Source of the DNA: Myxococcales bacterium
Lineage (GTDB): Bacteria > Myxococcota_A > Bradymonadia > UBA4248
Length of the DNA stretch: 24,399 nucleotides
NCBI GenBank assembly: GCA_004554395.1
Contig: SFMP01000146.1
Location: 1-24,399, forward strand
Direction: 5' to 3'
Each line of letters starts with the position of its first letter. The stretch's first letter is position 1. The position numbers were made by a program, and so were the translations under genes. Positions 15,956 through 23,260 of this stretch are shown here, piece after piece. Under the pieces are notes generated by a model that saw only the letters and a list, made by a program, of their open reading frames with translations, was not told the DNA's origin and did not search any database.

Positions 15956-16830
15956 TAGACATGCGATGCACGTTTATTGAAAGCGCGTAAGATCGGGGGC
16001 AAGATGTCTTCGGTCGTCGAAACGCGCACCGTCGTCAGATTGAGTCGATTGAAGAGCTTTTTGAGGCGTTGCGATCGTTCTTCGAAGTTCTTGGCATAGG
16101 CATCGCGAATGCGCTGATTCGACGTGTCGCCAATGGCATACGATTGATCGTAGAGATCTTGAATGATGGCGAAACCCAAATCGGGCAGTTTCGATTCCAT
16201 CGGATCGGAGATGACGACGGGGATGACTTCGTGATGATGCGCCAACAATTGCAAGGGATTGTCGAATCCTTCGTGCAAAAAATCGCTCACGATGAAGACT
16301 AAGTTTCGCCGCTTGAGAAATGTCGCCGCTTTCGACAAGATGAGCGAGAGCGAATTGTCGGGCGTATATGGAGAAAATTTCAGAGCTTCGAGAACGATTC
16401 GAACGATATTCGATTTTCCTTTGATAGGTGGAATATGCTTCAGTCCGTTTTCGCTAAACAGGAACAAGCTCACTTTGTCGTTATTTTGCAGAGCGCTAAA
16501 GGCCAAAATCGACATGGCTTCGATAGCCGTTTCGACTTTGAGTTGGCCGATCGAACCGAAATGCATGGGGGCGGAGAGGTCTAAGATGATCGAAACGCTG
16601 AGTTCGCGTTCTTCGATGAATTGTTTGACGAAGACGCCATTTTGACGCGCCGTGGCATGCCAATCGATATAGCGCACGTCGTCGCCATCCTCATAAGCCT
16701 TGCACTCGCTGAAGGTCATGCCCTGCCCCTTGAACGCCGAGTGATACGTCCCCGCAAGTGCTTCTTTGCTACGCATTCGCGTATGAAATTCGATGCGCCT
16801 GAGTTTTCTGATGAAATCTTGGACGTCCAT
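15955..16830 (-). CDS. DUF58 family protein, first gene of the Bat operon
   Basis: The 291-residue protein has the DUF58 hallmark run: a RRIEFHTRMRSKEALAG start, GTYHSAFKGQGMTFSECKAYEDGDDVRYIDW near residues 28-57, and FVKQFIEERELSVSIILDLS leading into a VWA-like fold. DUF58 proteins usually accompany a MoxR ATPase and Bat VWA proteins. The MIDAS-like site reads Asp84-Leu-Ser86-Ala-Pro88, so the second Ser is replaced by Pro, which may weaken metal binding. I chose the ATG at 16830 because this is where family members begin and because a promoter-like pair at 16876-16904 lies just upstream; the longer frame from 17073 would run through palindromic repeats. Confidence 0.92.
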   Translation of the reverse strand: MDVQDFIRKLRRIEFHTRMRSKEALAGTYHSAFKGQGMTFSECKAYEDGDDVRYIDWHATARQNGVFVKQFIEERELSVSIILDLSAPMHFGSIGQLKVETAIEAMSILAFSALQNNDKVSLFLFSENGLKHIPPIKGKSNIVRIVLEALKFSPYTPDNSLSLILSKAATFLKRRNLVFIVSDFLHEGFDNPLQLLAHHHEVIPVVISDPMESKLPDLGFAIIQDLYDQSYAIGDTSNQRIRDAYAKNFEERSQRLKKLFNRLNLTTVRVSTTEDILPPILRAFNKRASHV

Positions 16831-16875
16831 GGAACACCCCGAAAAAGCGAAAAACACGAGTCGATGGAATCGAGT

Positions 16876-16904
16876 ATCATAATTTGGCAAAAAATACACG
16901 TAAA
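16876..16904 (-). promoter_or_regulatory. Candidate promoter of the Bat operon
   Basis: On the minus strand TTTACG (16904-16899), a 17-base spacer and TATGAT (16881-16876) give a plausible sigma70-type promoter with a leader of about 40 bases before the DUF58 start at 16830. This agrees with the shorter start. Confidence 0.45.
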
Positions 16905-17027
16905 ACCCTGCATATTTGTCGATGGCAGAGGGGAATTTGACGAGGTGTGTGCTGCAAAGAGCATTGGGAAAGCACGTGTATGGCGATTGAATCGCGAGAT
17001 TTGAGCCGTGAAGACAGCCCAAGAAAG

Positions 17028-17181
17028 CCGCGCGTATGCGCGCAACCTGCCGCAAGCAGGCGGCAGGGAGCACATAGCGCGGAAAGCGCGCCGTATTTCG
17101 CCAGAAATAGGCGCGCCAAGTGCGCCGTATTTCGTTAGAAATAGGCGCACCGCGGAGTCGTATCGGCGTGAGCCGATAGAC
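17028..17181 (+). repeat. Palindromic repeat cluster B (four consecutive hairpins)
   Basis: Four hairpins follow each other. The first (17028-17082) has outer arms CCGCGC/GCGCGG and TATG/CATA, and contains a nested stem CCTGCCGC/GCGGCAGG. The second (17086-17116) has GCGCGCC and TATTTC pairing with GAAATA and GGCGCGC around a GCCA loop. The third (17120-17150) has GTGCGCC and TATTTC pairing with GAAATA and GGCGCAC around GTTA. The fourth (17157-17181) has GTC and TATCGGC pairing with GCCGATA and GAC around GTGA. In all four an unpaired G sits on the 5' arm directly before TAT (17034, 17093, 17127, 17160). The cluster occupies the 490-base divergent gap between DUF58 (-) and mscS (+), where I see no gene. 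Confidence 0.88.
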
Positions 17182-17323
17182 GGAGCCATTGCATCATCGT
17201 GAAAAAAGTGCTTATATGCATAAATGCGAGTTTGCAAAGGGCTTTTTTTATGTGTGTAGCCCACGTAGACCGTCGTGCGCACGCAATGACGCGGTGCGTC
17301 AAATTTTTGTTGGAGAAAACCGT

Positions 17324-18139
17324 ATGGAAAAGTTTAATTTTGGCGAGTTGCTGGACAATCTATCGGTGTCGGCAGTGACGGGATTTTTGTTCAAACTCAT
17401 TGGCGTTATTGCACTTTTTGTGATTGGCTTGTGGGTGGCGAAGGGGCTGAGCAAGCTGGTGCGCAAGGCGTGTGGTCGGTCGAAGATCGACGAGACGGTG
17501 AGTCAATTTTTGGGTCGCAGCGTGTATTGGGTGACGTTGATCGTCGTCGTGTTGGCGTGTTTGAGCATTTTTGGCATCGAGACGACGTCGGTGGCGGCGA
17601 TTCTCGGTGCGGCGGGCTTGGCGGTTGGTTTGGCGTTCCAAGGGACGCTGTCGAGTTTTGCAGCCGGTTTGATGATCATCTTGTTCCGTCCGTTTAAGAT
17701 TGGCGATTTTGTGACGGTCGATGGGAATTCTGGGACGGTGCGGACGATTGACTTTTTCCAGACCGACCTCGTGACGCCCGACAATCGTCGGATAATCGTG
17801 CCGAATTCGAAGATTTACGGATCGACGATTGAGAACGTTTCGGCGTTTGAGAAGCGTCGCGTCGATGTGTCGGTGTCGGTGTCGCCGAGTGCCGATATCG
17901 AAGAAACGCGCAAGCAACTCGAATCTGCGCTCCAGATCGAGGGGATTTTGGAGGGCGAGCCGCATTGCGTCGTTTTGAGTGACTTGTCGGCGACGTCGGT
18001 CGATTGGAGCGTCCGCGTTTGGTGTGCGACGGGCGATTACTGGACGATCCGCGAACGCCTCGTCAATAGCGTGAAACACAAGATCGATGCAGCGAAGATC
18101 GAGACGCCGGTTCAGCGCGTCCAGGTGACGAATCGTTAG
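17324..18139 (+). CDS. mscS: Small-conductance mechanosensitive channel, MscS family
   Basis: The 271-residue inner-membrane channel opens under membrane tension to release solutes during hypo-osmotic shock. Three membrane helices lie at about 19-40, 66-85 and 90-120. The pore helix TM3 carries the Gly/Ala packing pattern (ILGAAGLAVGLAFQGTLSSFAAGLMI). The beta domain follows (FKIGDFVTVDGNSGTVRTIDFFQT, NRRIIVPNSKIYG) and then the C-terminal alpha/beta domain. Length and order match E. coli MscS. The ATG at 17324 has GGAG at 17312-17315 with 8-base spacing; an upstream in-frame extension to 17189 has no membrane logic and was not used. It converges on the small lipoprotein gene, whose stop lies 3 bases beyond its own. 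Confidence 0.96.
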   Translation: MEKFNFGELLDNLSVSAVTGFLFKLIGVIALFVIGLWVAKGLSKLVRKACGRSKIDETVSQFLGRSVYWVTLIVVVLACLSIFGIETTSVAAILGAAGLAVGLAFQGTLSSFAAGLMIILFRPFKIGDFVTVDGNSGTVRTIDFFQTDLVTPDNRRIIVPNSKIYGSTIENVSAFEKRRVDVSVSVSPSADIEETRKQLESALQIEGILEGEPHCVVLSDLSATSVDWSVRVWCATGDYWTIRERLVNSVKHKIDAAKIETPVQRVQVTNR

Positions 18140-18142
18140 GAA

Positions 18143-18457
18143 CTAGGTGCAATCGCAATAGTTTTTGTTGCAAGCGGGCGTTTTGTCGGGGGCGAATGTG
18201 GCACAGATTTCGGTGCATTTCGTTTCGCCCTCTTCGCCCGTACACGCCATTTCTTCTTTTGCAAGGCAAACGCAAGAGCTTTCTTTGCATGCGAAATACA
18301 AGGTATTGCCGTCATAAGATTGACAAAATGGCTCGCAGTCGTCGTTTTGCGAGCAGATTTTCGACTCTTCGCAGCCCGCGAGCCAGCCTGCCAATGCGAT
18401 GAGGGCCGCTGTGAGCCATGTCGTGCGCAAAGTGCGATAGATAGATGGGCGTTTCAT
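18143..18457 (-). CDS. Small Cys-rich lipoprotein
   Basis: The 104-residue protein has an N-terminal Arg/Lys region, a hydrophobic stretch (TAALIALAGW) and a clear lipobox LAGC, so the mature protein should start at Cys29. The remaining ~75 residues hold 12 further Cys in a repeating pattern (ICSQNDDCEPFC, CKESSCVC, CTEIC, CNKNYCDC). This looks like a small disulfide-rich domain of the EGF or myxobacterial Cys-rich type. AAGGA precedes the ATG by about 6 bases. The function is not recognised. It lies downstream of the GTPase gene but is separated by about 90 bases containing a short repeat. Confidence 0.8.
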   Translation of the reverse strand: MKRPSIYRTLRTTWLTAALIALAGWLAGCEESKICSQNDDCEPFCQSYDGNTLYFACKESSCVCLAKEEMACTGEEGETKCTEICATFAPDKTPACNKNYCDCT

Positions 18458-18505
18458 AGTTGATCCTTATATGATGGGTTTGTTGCGCGATTGACGACGG
18501 TGCCA

Positions 18506-18539
18506 AAGTAGCTAAAAAGTAGCTAAAAAGTGGCTAAAA
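18506..18539. repeat. Short tandem repeat, 11-bp unit, three copies
   Basis: Three consecutive copies of AAGTAGCTAAA (the third with GTGG instead of GTAG) lie between the dynamin-like gene and the small lipoprotein gene. Confidence 0.7.
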
Positions 18540-18550
18540 CTCGGCTGAGA

Positions 18551-20113
18551 TTATTTTGCCCTGCGTCGTATGACTTGTAGAATGTGCTGGCGCCATGCGG
18601 GTCCGAGTTCGCGGGCGATGCCGACGACGACCGTGCAAAACCGCGATAAATCGGTGCGGAATGCGATTTGATACGACGTGCTACGCCGAGCAATGGCCTT
18701 TTCTGCCATGGCACAGAGCGTTTCTCGCACGGGGCGTTCGATGCGTCCGGCGATCATCGGCTTGAATACCAATCCGGCGATGCGCAGGCGCGTTGCATCG
18801 AATGCACCTGTTGGCGATGAATTTCGAATATTATGCAAGACTGAGTCGAAAATAGCTTCTCGCGTTGAGACCGAAACGTCGATGGCGTCTTGTTCGTCTC
18901 GAACGCCGCCGAGGACTTGCCACGTATCGGCGCAGAGCTTTTGGAGGGCGTCGGTATACGATTCGATTTCGCGTGTCGCAAATTGTGCGTAGGCGTCGTC
19001 GATGAAATCTTCGACGTAATTGGCGATGTCTTCGATGCTGGCTTTGTCGAGTTCGCGAGCGATGGCGCGGAGGAATTCTCGTTCGAATCGCGTCGTATCG
19101 TTTTGCACTTCGGTTTGGAATTGCGCCATTTGCGTTTCGATTTTTGCGATGTGTTCGGCGAGTTGTTGGGGCGATATGGCGTAGGGAGAGGCGTCGTATT
19201 GGAGTGCGAGGACGTTTCGTGCGTCGCGCGACATGTTGTCGACGAGATCGCCTATCCATTGCATGCCCGCGACGATGGGGCGCAACGCCGATTCGATGCG
19301 TCGCTCGGCGTCTTCCGATACGGTTTCTTGCGCCGACTGCGCCTTTGCCGAGAGCTCGGCACAAAACTCCGACCAGTCGCCGAACTCGGGGCGACGTGCC
19401 GATATCATATAAAATAGATCGTCGCCCAAGATGGGCGCCGTTGCACTCTCGACATGCGCACAAATCTGCAACAAATCTTGGCTTTCCAAGTAGTCGCACT
19501 TGTTGATTACCAATATCCTCTTATTATATTCAACCTTCTCTGCCAAATGCGAAATAAAATTCATCTCCGTGTGAGTGAGTGCTTGGTTGGCATCGAGAGC
19601 GAAGACGACGATATCGGCACGCGCCAGGGTTTGTTCGATGCCCGATTCGCGCAATAGCGACGATTCGTTGAGCCCTGGCGTATCGATAAATGTGCTCATG
19701 GGAACGGGGGAGGGCTGACGCAAGGCGATTTGAATGCGCGAGATGGGGGCTTTTTGCATGGCGGCAGACGTCAGTTTGACGGCTTTTTTCTTCCATTCTT
19801 CGAGCGACCATTGGGCAATTTCGGTTGCCCCCGACCACGCCGTGACGCAGTCTTTGGGGGCGTCGAAGGCGATATCGGTGTCGATTTGCGTCGTAGGCGT
19901 CATGCCGCTTGGCAAGATGGCTTGCCCGCACAAACTATTGATTATCGACGATTTCCCGTGATTAAACTCGCCGATAAAGGCAATTCGGATATTGTGGGCA
20001 TTGACGATAGGGGCATAATCGCGCGCCCAAGTATCGGCCATGTCGACGAATCCCAGGTTGCGTACCGTATCGATGATTTGTTCGACGCCGTCGTTATATC
20101 GTGTAAGATTCAC
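18551..20113 (-). CDS. Dynamin-like GTPase
   Basis: The 520-residue protein has a bacterial dynamin-type GTPase domain. The P-loop GEFNHGKS is at 48-55, followed by ILPSGMTPTTQ with the switch-I Thr near 70-76. The G3 motif DTPG is at 144-147 and G4 NKCD at 204-207. The C-terminal ~280 residues are long helices of the kind that form the stalk. Bacterial dynamin-like proteins remodel or protect membranes; some take part in defence, but nothing here points to one role. The start is uncertain. The frame can be extended to a TTG at 20161, but that stretch is a frame-shifted copy of the recF 3' end. A GTG at 20113 has GGAG (20126-20123) 9 bases upstream, where the other repeat copies read GGAA, so I prefer it. 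Confidence 0.85.
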   Translation of the reverse strand: MNLTRYNDGVEQIIDTVRNLGFVDMADTWARDYAPIVNAHNIRIAFIGEFNHGKSSIINSLCGQAILPSGMTPTTQIDTDIAFDAPKDCVTAWSGATEIAQWSLEEWKKKAVKLTSAAMQKAPISRIQIALRQPSPVPMSTFIDTPGLNESSLLRESGIEQTLARADIVVFALDANQALTHTEMNFISHLAEKVEYNKRILVINKCDYLESQDLLQICAHVESATAPILGDDLFYMISARRPEFGDWSEFCAELSAKAQSAQETVSEDAERRIESALRPIVAGMQWIGDLVDNMSRDARNVLALQYDASPYAISPQQLAEHIAKIETQMAQFQTEVQNDTTRFEREFLRAIARELDKASIEDIANYVEDFIDDAYAQFATREIESYTDALQKLCADTWQVLGGVRDEQDAIDVSVSTREAIFDSVLHNIRNSSPTGAFDATRLRIAGLVFKPMIAGRIERPVRETLCAMAEKAIARRSTSYQIAFRTDLSRFCTVVVGIARELGPAWRQHILQVIRRRAK

Positions 20114-20336
20114 CGAACAAGACTCCGTTTTGAATGTGAAATCATCGCCCGCTGTCGGCAATGACTAAGCGGTCGATGATATCGATGATATCGATTAAGA
20201 TTCACCGAACAAGATTCCGTTTTGAATGTGAAATCATCGCCCGCTGTCGGCAATGACTAAGCGGTCGATGATATCGATTAAGATTCACCGAACAAGATTC
20301 CGTTTTGAATGTGAAATAATCGCCCGATGCTGTCGA
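20105..20336. repeat. Three tandem copies derived from the recF 3' end
   Basis: Copy 1 is 20105-20196 (92 bp), copy 2 is 20197-20279 (83 bp), and copy 3 starts at 20280 and runs into recF to about 20336. Copies 1 and 2 differ mainly by a 9-bp expansion of GATATCGAT. Copy 3 is the authentic recF tail, coding for FHIQNGILFGES and the stop. Copies 1 and 2 repeat that tail plus an extra ~30 bp. Copy 1 overlaps the start of the dynamin-like gene, read in another frame. Confidence 0.9.
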
Positions 20337-21405
20337 TGTGGACGTGTGATTTCGACGTCGTCGTGAGGAAGATTTGCCCCGTGAGTTGATTGAGGAATTG
20401 GAAGAGGTTTTGATGTCGGATCGGGTCGAGTTCGCTCGAAATATCGTCGAGCAATAGGATGGGTTCGATTTGGGCTTCGTTTTTGAGGCACAAGATTTCG
20501 GCGATTTTGAGCGCGATGCAAAGAGCCCTCTGTTGCCCCTGGCTCGCAAAATATCGCGCGGCGTTCCCGTCGATGTAGAGCGTCCAATCGTCGCGATGTG
20601 GGCCGCTGGCGACTTGGCGGCGATCGATTTCTTTATCGCGCGAAGTGGCGAGGTTGGCGATATATGCGGCGCATACGTCTTCGTCGCGCGGCATTTGGGC
20701 GGCTTCGTCGAATCGGATTTCGTCGCGATATGTCGCCGATTTATAGCCAATCGCACAATGGCGATTTTCGCCAAAGATATGCGAAAAGGCCTGTGCAATA
20801 AACGGCTGGAGCCGGCGCAAGTAATCGAGCCGCGCGGCGATGAGTTCGGTGCCTAGCCCGCGCAACTGATCGTCGTATGCATCGAGTAGCGTCGTATCGG
20901 GGACTTCGAGCCGCAAAACGGCCGATTTTTGTTTGATGACTTTTTGATATTGCATCATCGGGATGAGATACGACGGACGCAGCGTAAAGACCATGCGATC
21001 GAGCATCGTCCGGCGCACCAGGGGCGGATTCTGCAACATGGCGACGTCGCTCGGGACGAATAAAATCGCCCGCAACAGCCCCAAATAATCGTTAAATTTC
21101 GATACGAGAGCCCCATTGACGTAGGCTTTGCGCGTCTTTTGAAAAAACTCGAGCCCCAATCGTAGCTGTCGATTCCCTTCGACGACGCTCGCGCTTAATA
21201 CGGCGCGTTGGCCGCCAAACTTTATCAAATTCGCAATCTTTTCGTCTCGAAAGCTCTTGAGAAAAGCGAGCGCATAGATGGCTTCGAGGAGATTGCTCTT
21301 GCCCTGTGCATTTTCTCCATAGATGACGTTGAATCCCGAAGAAAATTCGGCGTGTAGTTCGTCGATATTCCGATAATTCAATAAATCGATCGATTGGACT
21401 ATCAT
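20278..21405 (-). CDS. recF: RecF recombination mediator ATPase
   Basis: The 375-residue SMC-like ABC ATPase helps load RecA at single-strand gaps with RecO and RecR. The Walker A motif GENAQGKS is at 30-37. The family-typical helical arm follows, then the ABC signature SQGQQRALCIALKIAE near 289 and the Walker B/D-loop PILLLDDISSELD at 315-327. Length is standard. The start overlaps the stop of the upstream lipoprotein gene by 4 bases, so the two form one operon. The usual neighbours dnaA, dnaN and gyrB are not in the window. The last ~13 codons lie inside a tandem repeat that continues past the stop. Confidence 0.96.
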   Translation of the reverse strand: MIVQSIDLLNYRNIDELHAEFSSGFNVIYGENAQGKSNLLEAIYALAFLKSFRDEKIANLIKFGGQRAVLSASVVEGNRQLRLGLEFFQKTRKAYVNGALVSKFNDYLGLLRAILFVPSDVAMLQNPPLVRRTMLDRMVFTLRPSYLIPMMQYQKVIKQKSAVLRLEVPDTTLLDAYDDQLRGLGTELIAARLDYLRRLQPFIAQAFSHIFGENRHCAIGYKSATYRDEIRFDEAAQMPRDEDVCAAYIANLATSRDKEIDRRQVASGPHRDDWTLYIDGNAARYFASQGQQRALCIALKIAEILCLKNEAQIEPILLLDDISSELDPIRHQNLFQFLNQLTGQIFLTTTSKSHVHIDSIGRLFHIQNGILFGES

Positions 21406-21992
21406 TGCGGCGTAACCTCGACGCCGTGCGTGATGACTTGCCCATCGATATAGATAGGGGCGGGCAACGGCTTGCGTGGATCGGCGACGCGTTCGCGAGC
21501 TCGTTTCTTGAGATTCGATACGGGATAGGATTCGTGCATCTCGGCGCCAAATCCATCGGTTTGATAGCGGACGGTTGCCTCGACCTCGGGTTGATGCCCG
21601 GTGACGATGAATTCTCTTGCGACCTCGTCGCCGTTTGCGCCCGGTTCGAGTTCGACATGCGGCGAACCGACGATGCCATTGGGCGGCGCGACTTTGAGCG
21701 AGAGCACGGGATGCGCTTCGATTTCGGTGTGATAGGTGACGATGACTTTGATCTTCGTATTGTCGCCCGATTCTGCCCCTTCGATTCGCAATTCAAACGG
21801 CATGAATACGACGGGGGCTTGTGAAGAATCTTCGACAATGGCTGCATCGGCAAAATCTTCTTCGGCGATTGCCCCAGAATTGCTCACTTCGTTCGGCGAT
21901 TTCCGATTCGACGAGCACCCGACGATCGAGCCACAGATGGCTATGGCTAGCGTTACCCAAACGAATAATGCACGAAATTTGTTTCTCTTCAT
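21402..21992 (-). CDS. Lipoprotein of unknown function, operon with recF
   Basis: The 196-residue protein has a signal sequence (ALFVWVTLAIAICGS) and a lipobox IVGC, giving a mature N-terminal Cys near 26. After a Ser/Asn/Ala/Asp-rich linker, the rest appears beta-rich (MPFELRIEG, TKIKVIVTYHTEIEAHPVLSL, REFIVTGHQPEVEATVRYQ), suggesting an Ig-like or other sandwich domain. No family is recognised. It overlaps recF by 4 bases and lies upstream of it, an unusual pairing of a surface lipoprotein with a DNA repair gene. The region upstream of its start is the phased repeat array at 22023-22250. Confidence 0.8.
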   Translation of the reverse strand: MKRNKFRALFVWVTLAIAICGSIVGCSSNRKSPNEVSNSGAIAEEDFADAAIVEDSSQAPVVFMPFELRIEGAESGDNTKIKVIVTYHTEIEAHPVLSLKVAPPNGIVGSPHVELEPGANGDEVAREFIVTGHQPEVEATVRYQTDGFGAEMHESYPVSNLKKRARERVADPRKPLPAPIYIDGQVITHGVEVTPQ

Positions 21993-22022
21993 CGATCTAT
22001 CCGTTTCTCTACAAAATGGCGG

Positions 22023-22250
22023 TCAAGTGCGTTCAAAAGATCTCAAAATTTTTCAAAATATCTCAAGCATTCTAAAGTTCTCAAAATTTCTCAAAATTTC
22101 TCAAGCATTCAAGATCTCTCAAATGCGTTCAAGATTTCTCAAAATCTCTCGAGCATTCAAGAACTCTCAAATGCGTTCAAGATTTCTCAAAATCTCTCGA
22201 GCATTCAAGATCTCTTAAAAGAATTCAAACGCTCTCGAACGCGCTACGAA
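22023..22250. repeat. Phased TCAA array: ~10-bp period nested in a 48-bp repeat
   Basis: TCAA or TCGA tetramers recur about every 10 bases (steps of 8, 10 or 12 that average 10) for more than 200 bp. On top of this a 48-bp unit repeats: nearly identical copies begin at 22117 and 22165, a degraded copy precedes them from about 22069, and a partial one begins at 22213. On the minus strand the repeats read TTGAGA/TTGAA every helical turn. The array lies just upstream of the lipoprotein-recF operon. No coding frame is convincing here. Confidence 0.85.
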
Positions 22251-22330
22251 ATAGCAAAACAGCGGTATTCATGCCATTGAATACGCCGCCGCAATTTATC
22301 GGTCATGCGGGCTTTGTTCGCAACAAAAAT

Positions 22331-22425
22331 CATGCGAATGCCGCCGCAATTGGTCATGCGAATGCCGCCGCAATTGGTCATGCGAATGCCGCCGCAATTG
22401 GTCATGCGAATGCCGCCGCAATTGG
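22331..22425. repeat. 24-bp tandem repeat, four copies
   Basis: Copies begin at 22331, 22355, 22379 and 22403 (the last complete but for its final base). Each starts CATGCGAATG, continues with GCCGCC and ends in CAATTGGT. A degenerate relative lies near 22271-22305. The array ends 8 bases before the yigZ stop codon at 22434 and is not part of that gene. The unit is a multiple of three, so it gives an open but unsupported frame on both strands. Confidence 0.9.
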
Positions 22426-22433
22426 AATCGCGC

Positions 22434-23015
22434 TCAAGGCTCGCAGAATTCGACTCGGCCCGCCGTCGCATCGGTGAGGATGCGTCGAATGTCGTCGATT
22501 TTGTCGTCTTCGACGAGCAAGACGAAGCGCGAACCGCGCTCGGTATACGATTCGTCGAGTTTGGTGCATTGATTCTGACCGATGATGCCATAGATGGAAT
22601 ATGCATCGGCAAATGGAACTTCGAACGCGAGCGGCGATTTGGCGATGATGGGCTTTTTGGGGGCGCAACGCAAACATTCTGCCACGGTGTTGCCATAGGC
22701 TCGCACGAGCCCACCGACGCCGAGCTTGATGCCGCCAAAATGGCGCACGACGAGTGCGCACACGCCGTCGTAAGATTGCCCATCGATCGCCGCCAATATT
22801 GGGCGCCCCGCGCTCCCACCGGGCTCGCCATCGTCATTAAATCGATAAACCGCCCCCAAGCGATAAGCCCAACAATTGTGCGTCGCCGATAAATCGCTCA
22901 AGCGCGCAATGGCGGCTTTGGCGTCGTCTTCCGAGGCGATGGGCACGCAAGTGGCGATAAAAATCGATTTTTTGATTTCGACGCGAAGCGTCGCTTCGCC
23001 GCACAAACTGTACAT
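22434..23015 (-). CDS. yigZ: YigZ/IMPACT family protein
   Basis: The 193-residue protein belongs to the UPF0029/IMPACT family. The hallmark motifs are clear: ATHNCWAYRLG near residue 48, DDGEPGGSAGRPIL near 65-78, then VVRHFGGIKLGVGGLVRAYG near 92-111, followed by the C-terminal ferredoxin-like domain. Family members are cytosolic; eukaryotic IMPACT regulates the Gcn2 kinase, while the bacterial role is unsettled. The ATG at 23015 lacks a clear Shine-Dalgarno sequence. It follows the SRP RNA and its T-run, so it probably has its own start signal or is read through from the RNA cluster. Confidence 0.95.
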   Translation of the reverse strand: MYSLCGEATLRVEIKKSIFIATCVPIASEDDAKAAIARLSDLSATHNCWAYRLGAVYRFNDDGEPGGSAGRPILAAIDGQSYDGVCALVVRHFGGIKLGVGGLVRAYGNTVAECLRCAPKKPIIAKSPLAFEVPFADAYSIYGIIGQNQCTKLDESYTERGSRFVLLVEDDKIDDIRRILTDATAGRVEFCEP

Positions 23016-23049
23016 CGGAGGTGTTTAGGTCGTAGAAAAACAAAAAAAA

Positions 23050-23146
23050 GCAACATTCAGGTGATGTACCCGCTTCAGAACGTACCGTTGCTGCCTTCCG
23101 ACCCTGGCGGATTAACCCCTCTACGTCACATCACCTGAATGTTGCC
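23050..23146 (-). ncRNA. ffs: Signal recognition particle RNA, small bacterial form
   Basis: On the minus strand the conserved SRP domain-IV core reads CAGGGTCGGAAGGCAGCAAC, including the GGAA tetraloop and the asymmetric-loop AGCA. The ends form a long helix: 23051-23067 is the exact reverse complement of 23128-23144. Eight T (23049-23042) follow directly, so the terminal helix can serve as terminator. It partners Ffh in co-translational membrane targeting. Six bases separate it from tRNA-Ser(GGA) upstream. Confidence 0.96.
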
Positions 23147-23152
23147 TTCGAG

Positions 23153-23238
23153 CGGAGAGGGTGGGATTCGAACCCACGATACCTTTCGGGTATACACGAT
23201 TTCCAATCGTGCGCCTTCGACCACTCGGCCACCTCTCC
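23153..23238 (-). tRNA. tRNA-Ser(GGA)
   Basis: On the minus strand the acceptor stem GGAGAGG/CCTCTCC, D-arm GCCGAGTGGTCGAAGGC, anticodon stem CACGA/TCGTG with loop TTGGAAA (anticodon GGA), long variable arm and T-loop TTCGAAT are all present. The discriminator is G73. CCA is not encoded. Confidence 0.96.
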
Positions 23239-23260
23239 AATGTAAAAAAGCCCAAAAAAA

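Noticed and set aside
16831..17073. N-terminal extension of the DUF58 protein
   Set aside because: The added residues are Cys/Phe-rich with no family similarity, and a promoter-like pair lies inside the stretch. The ATG at 16830 is where DUF58 proteins normally begin.
22023..22250. Origin of replication iterons near recF
   Set aside because: No DnaA-box-like sequences were seen, and dnaA and dnaN are absent. The TCAA phasing is closer to curved DNA than to iterons.
22244..22837. An open frame with a repeated NCGGIRMT peptide
   Set aside because: The peptide is simply the 24-bp minisatellite read in frame. The rest is a shifted frame of yigZ, which has clear family motifs.
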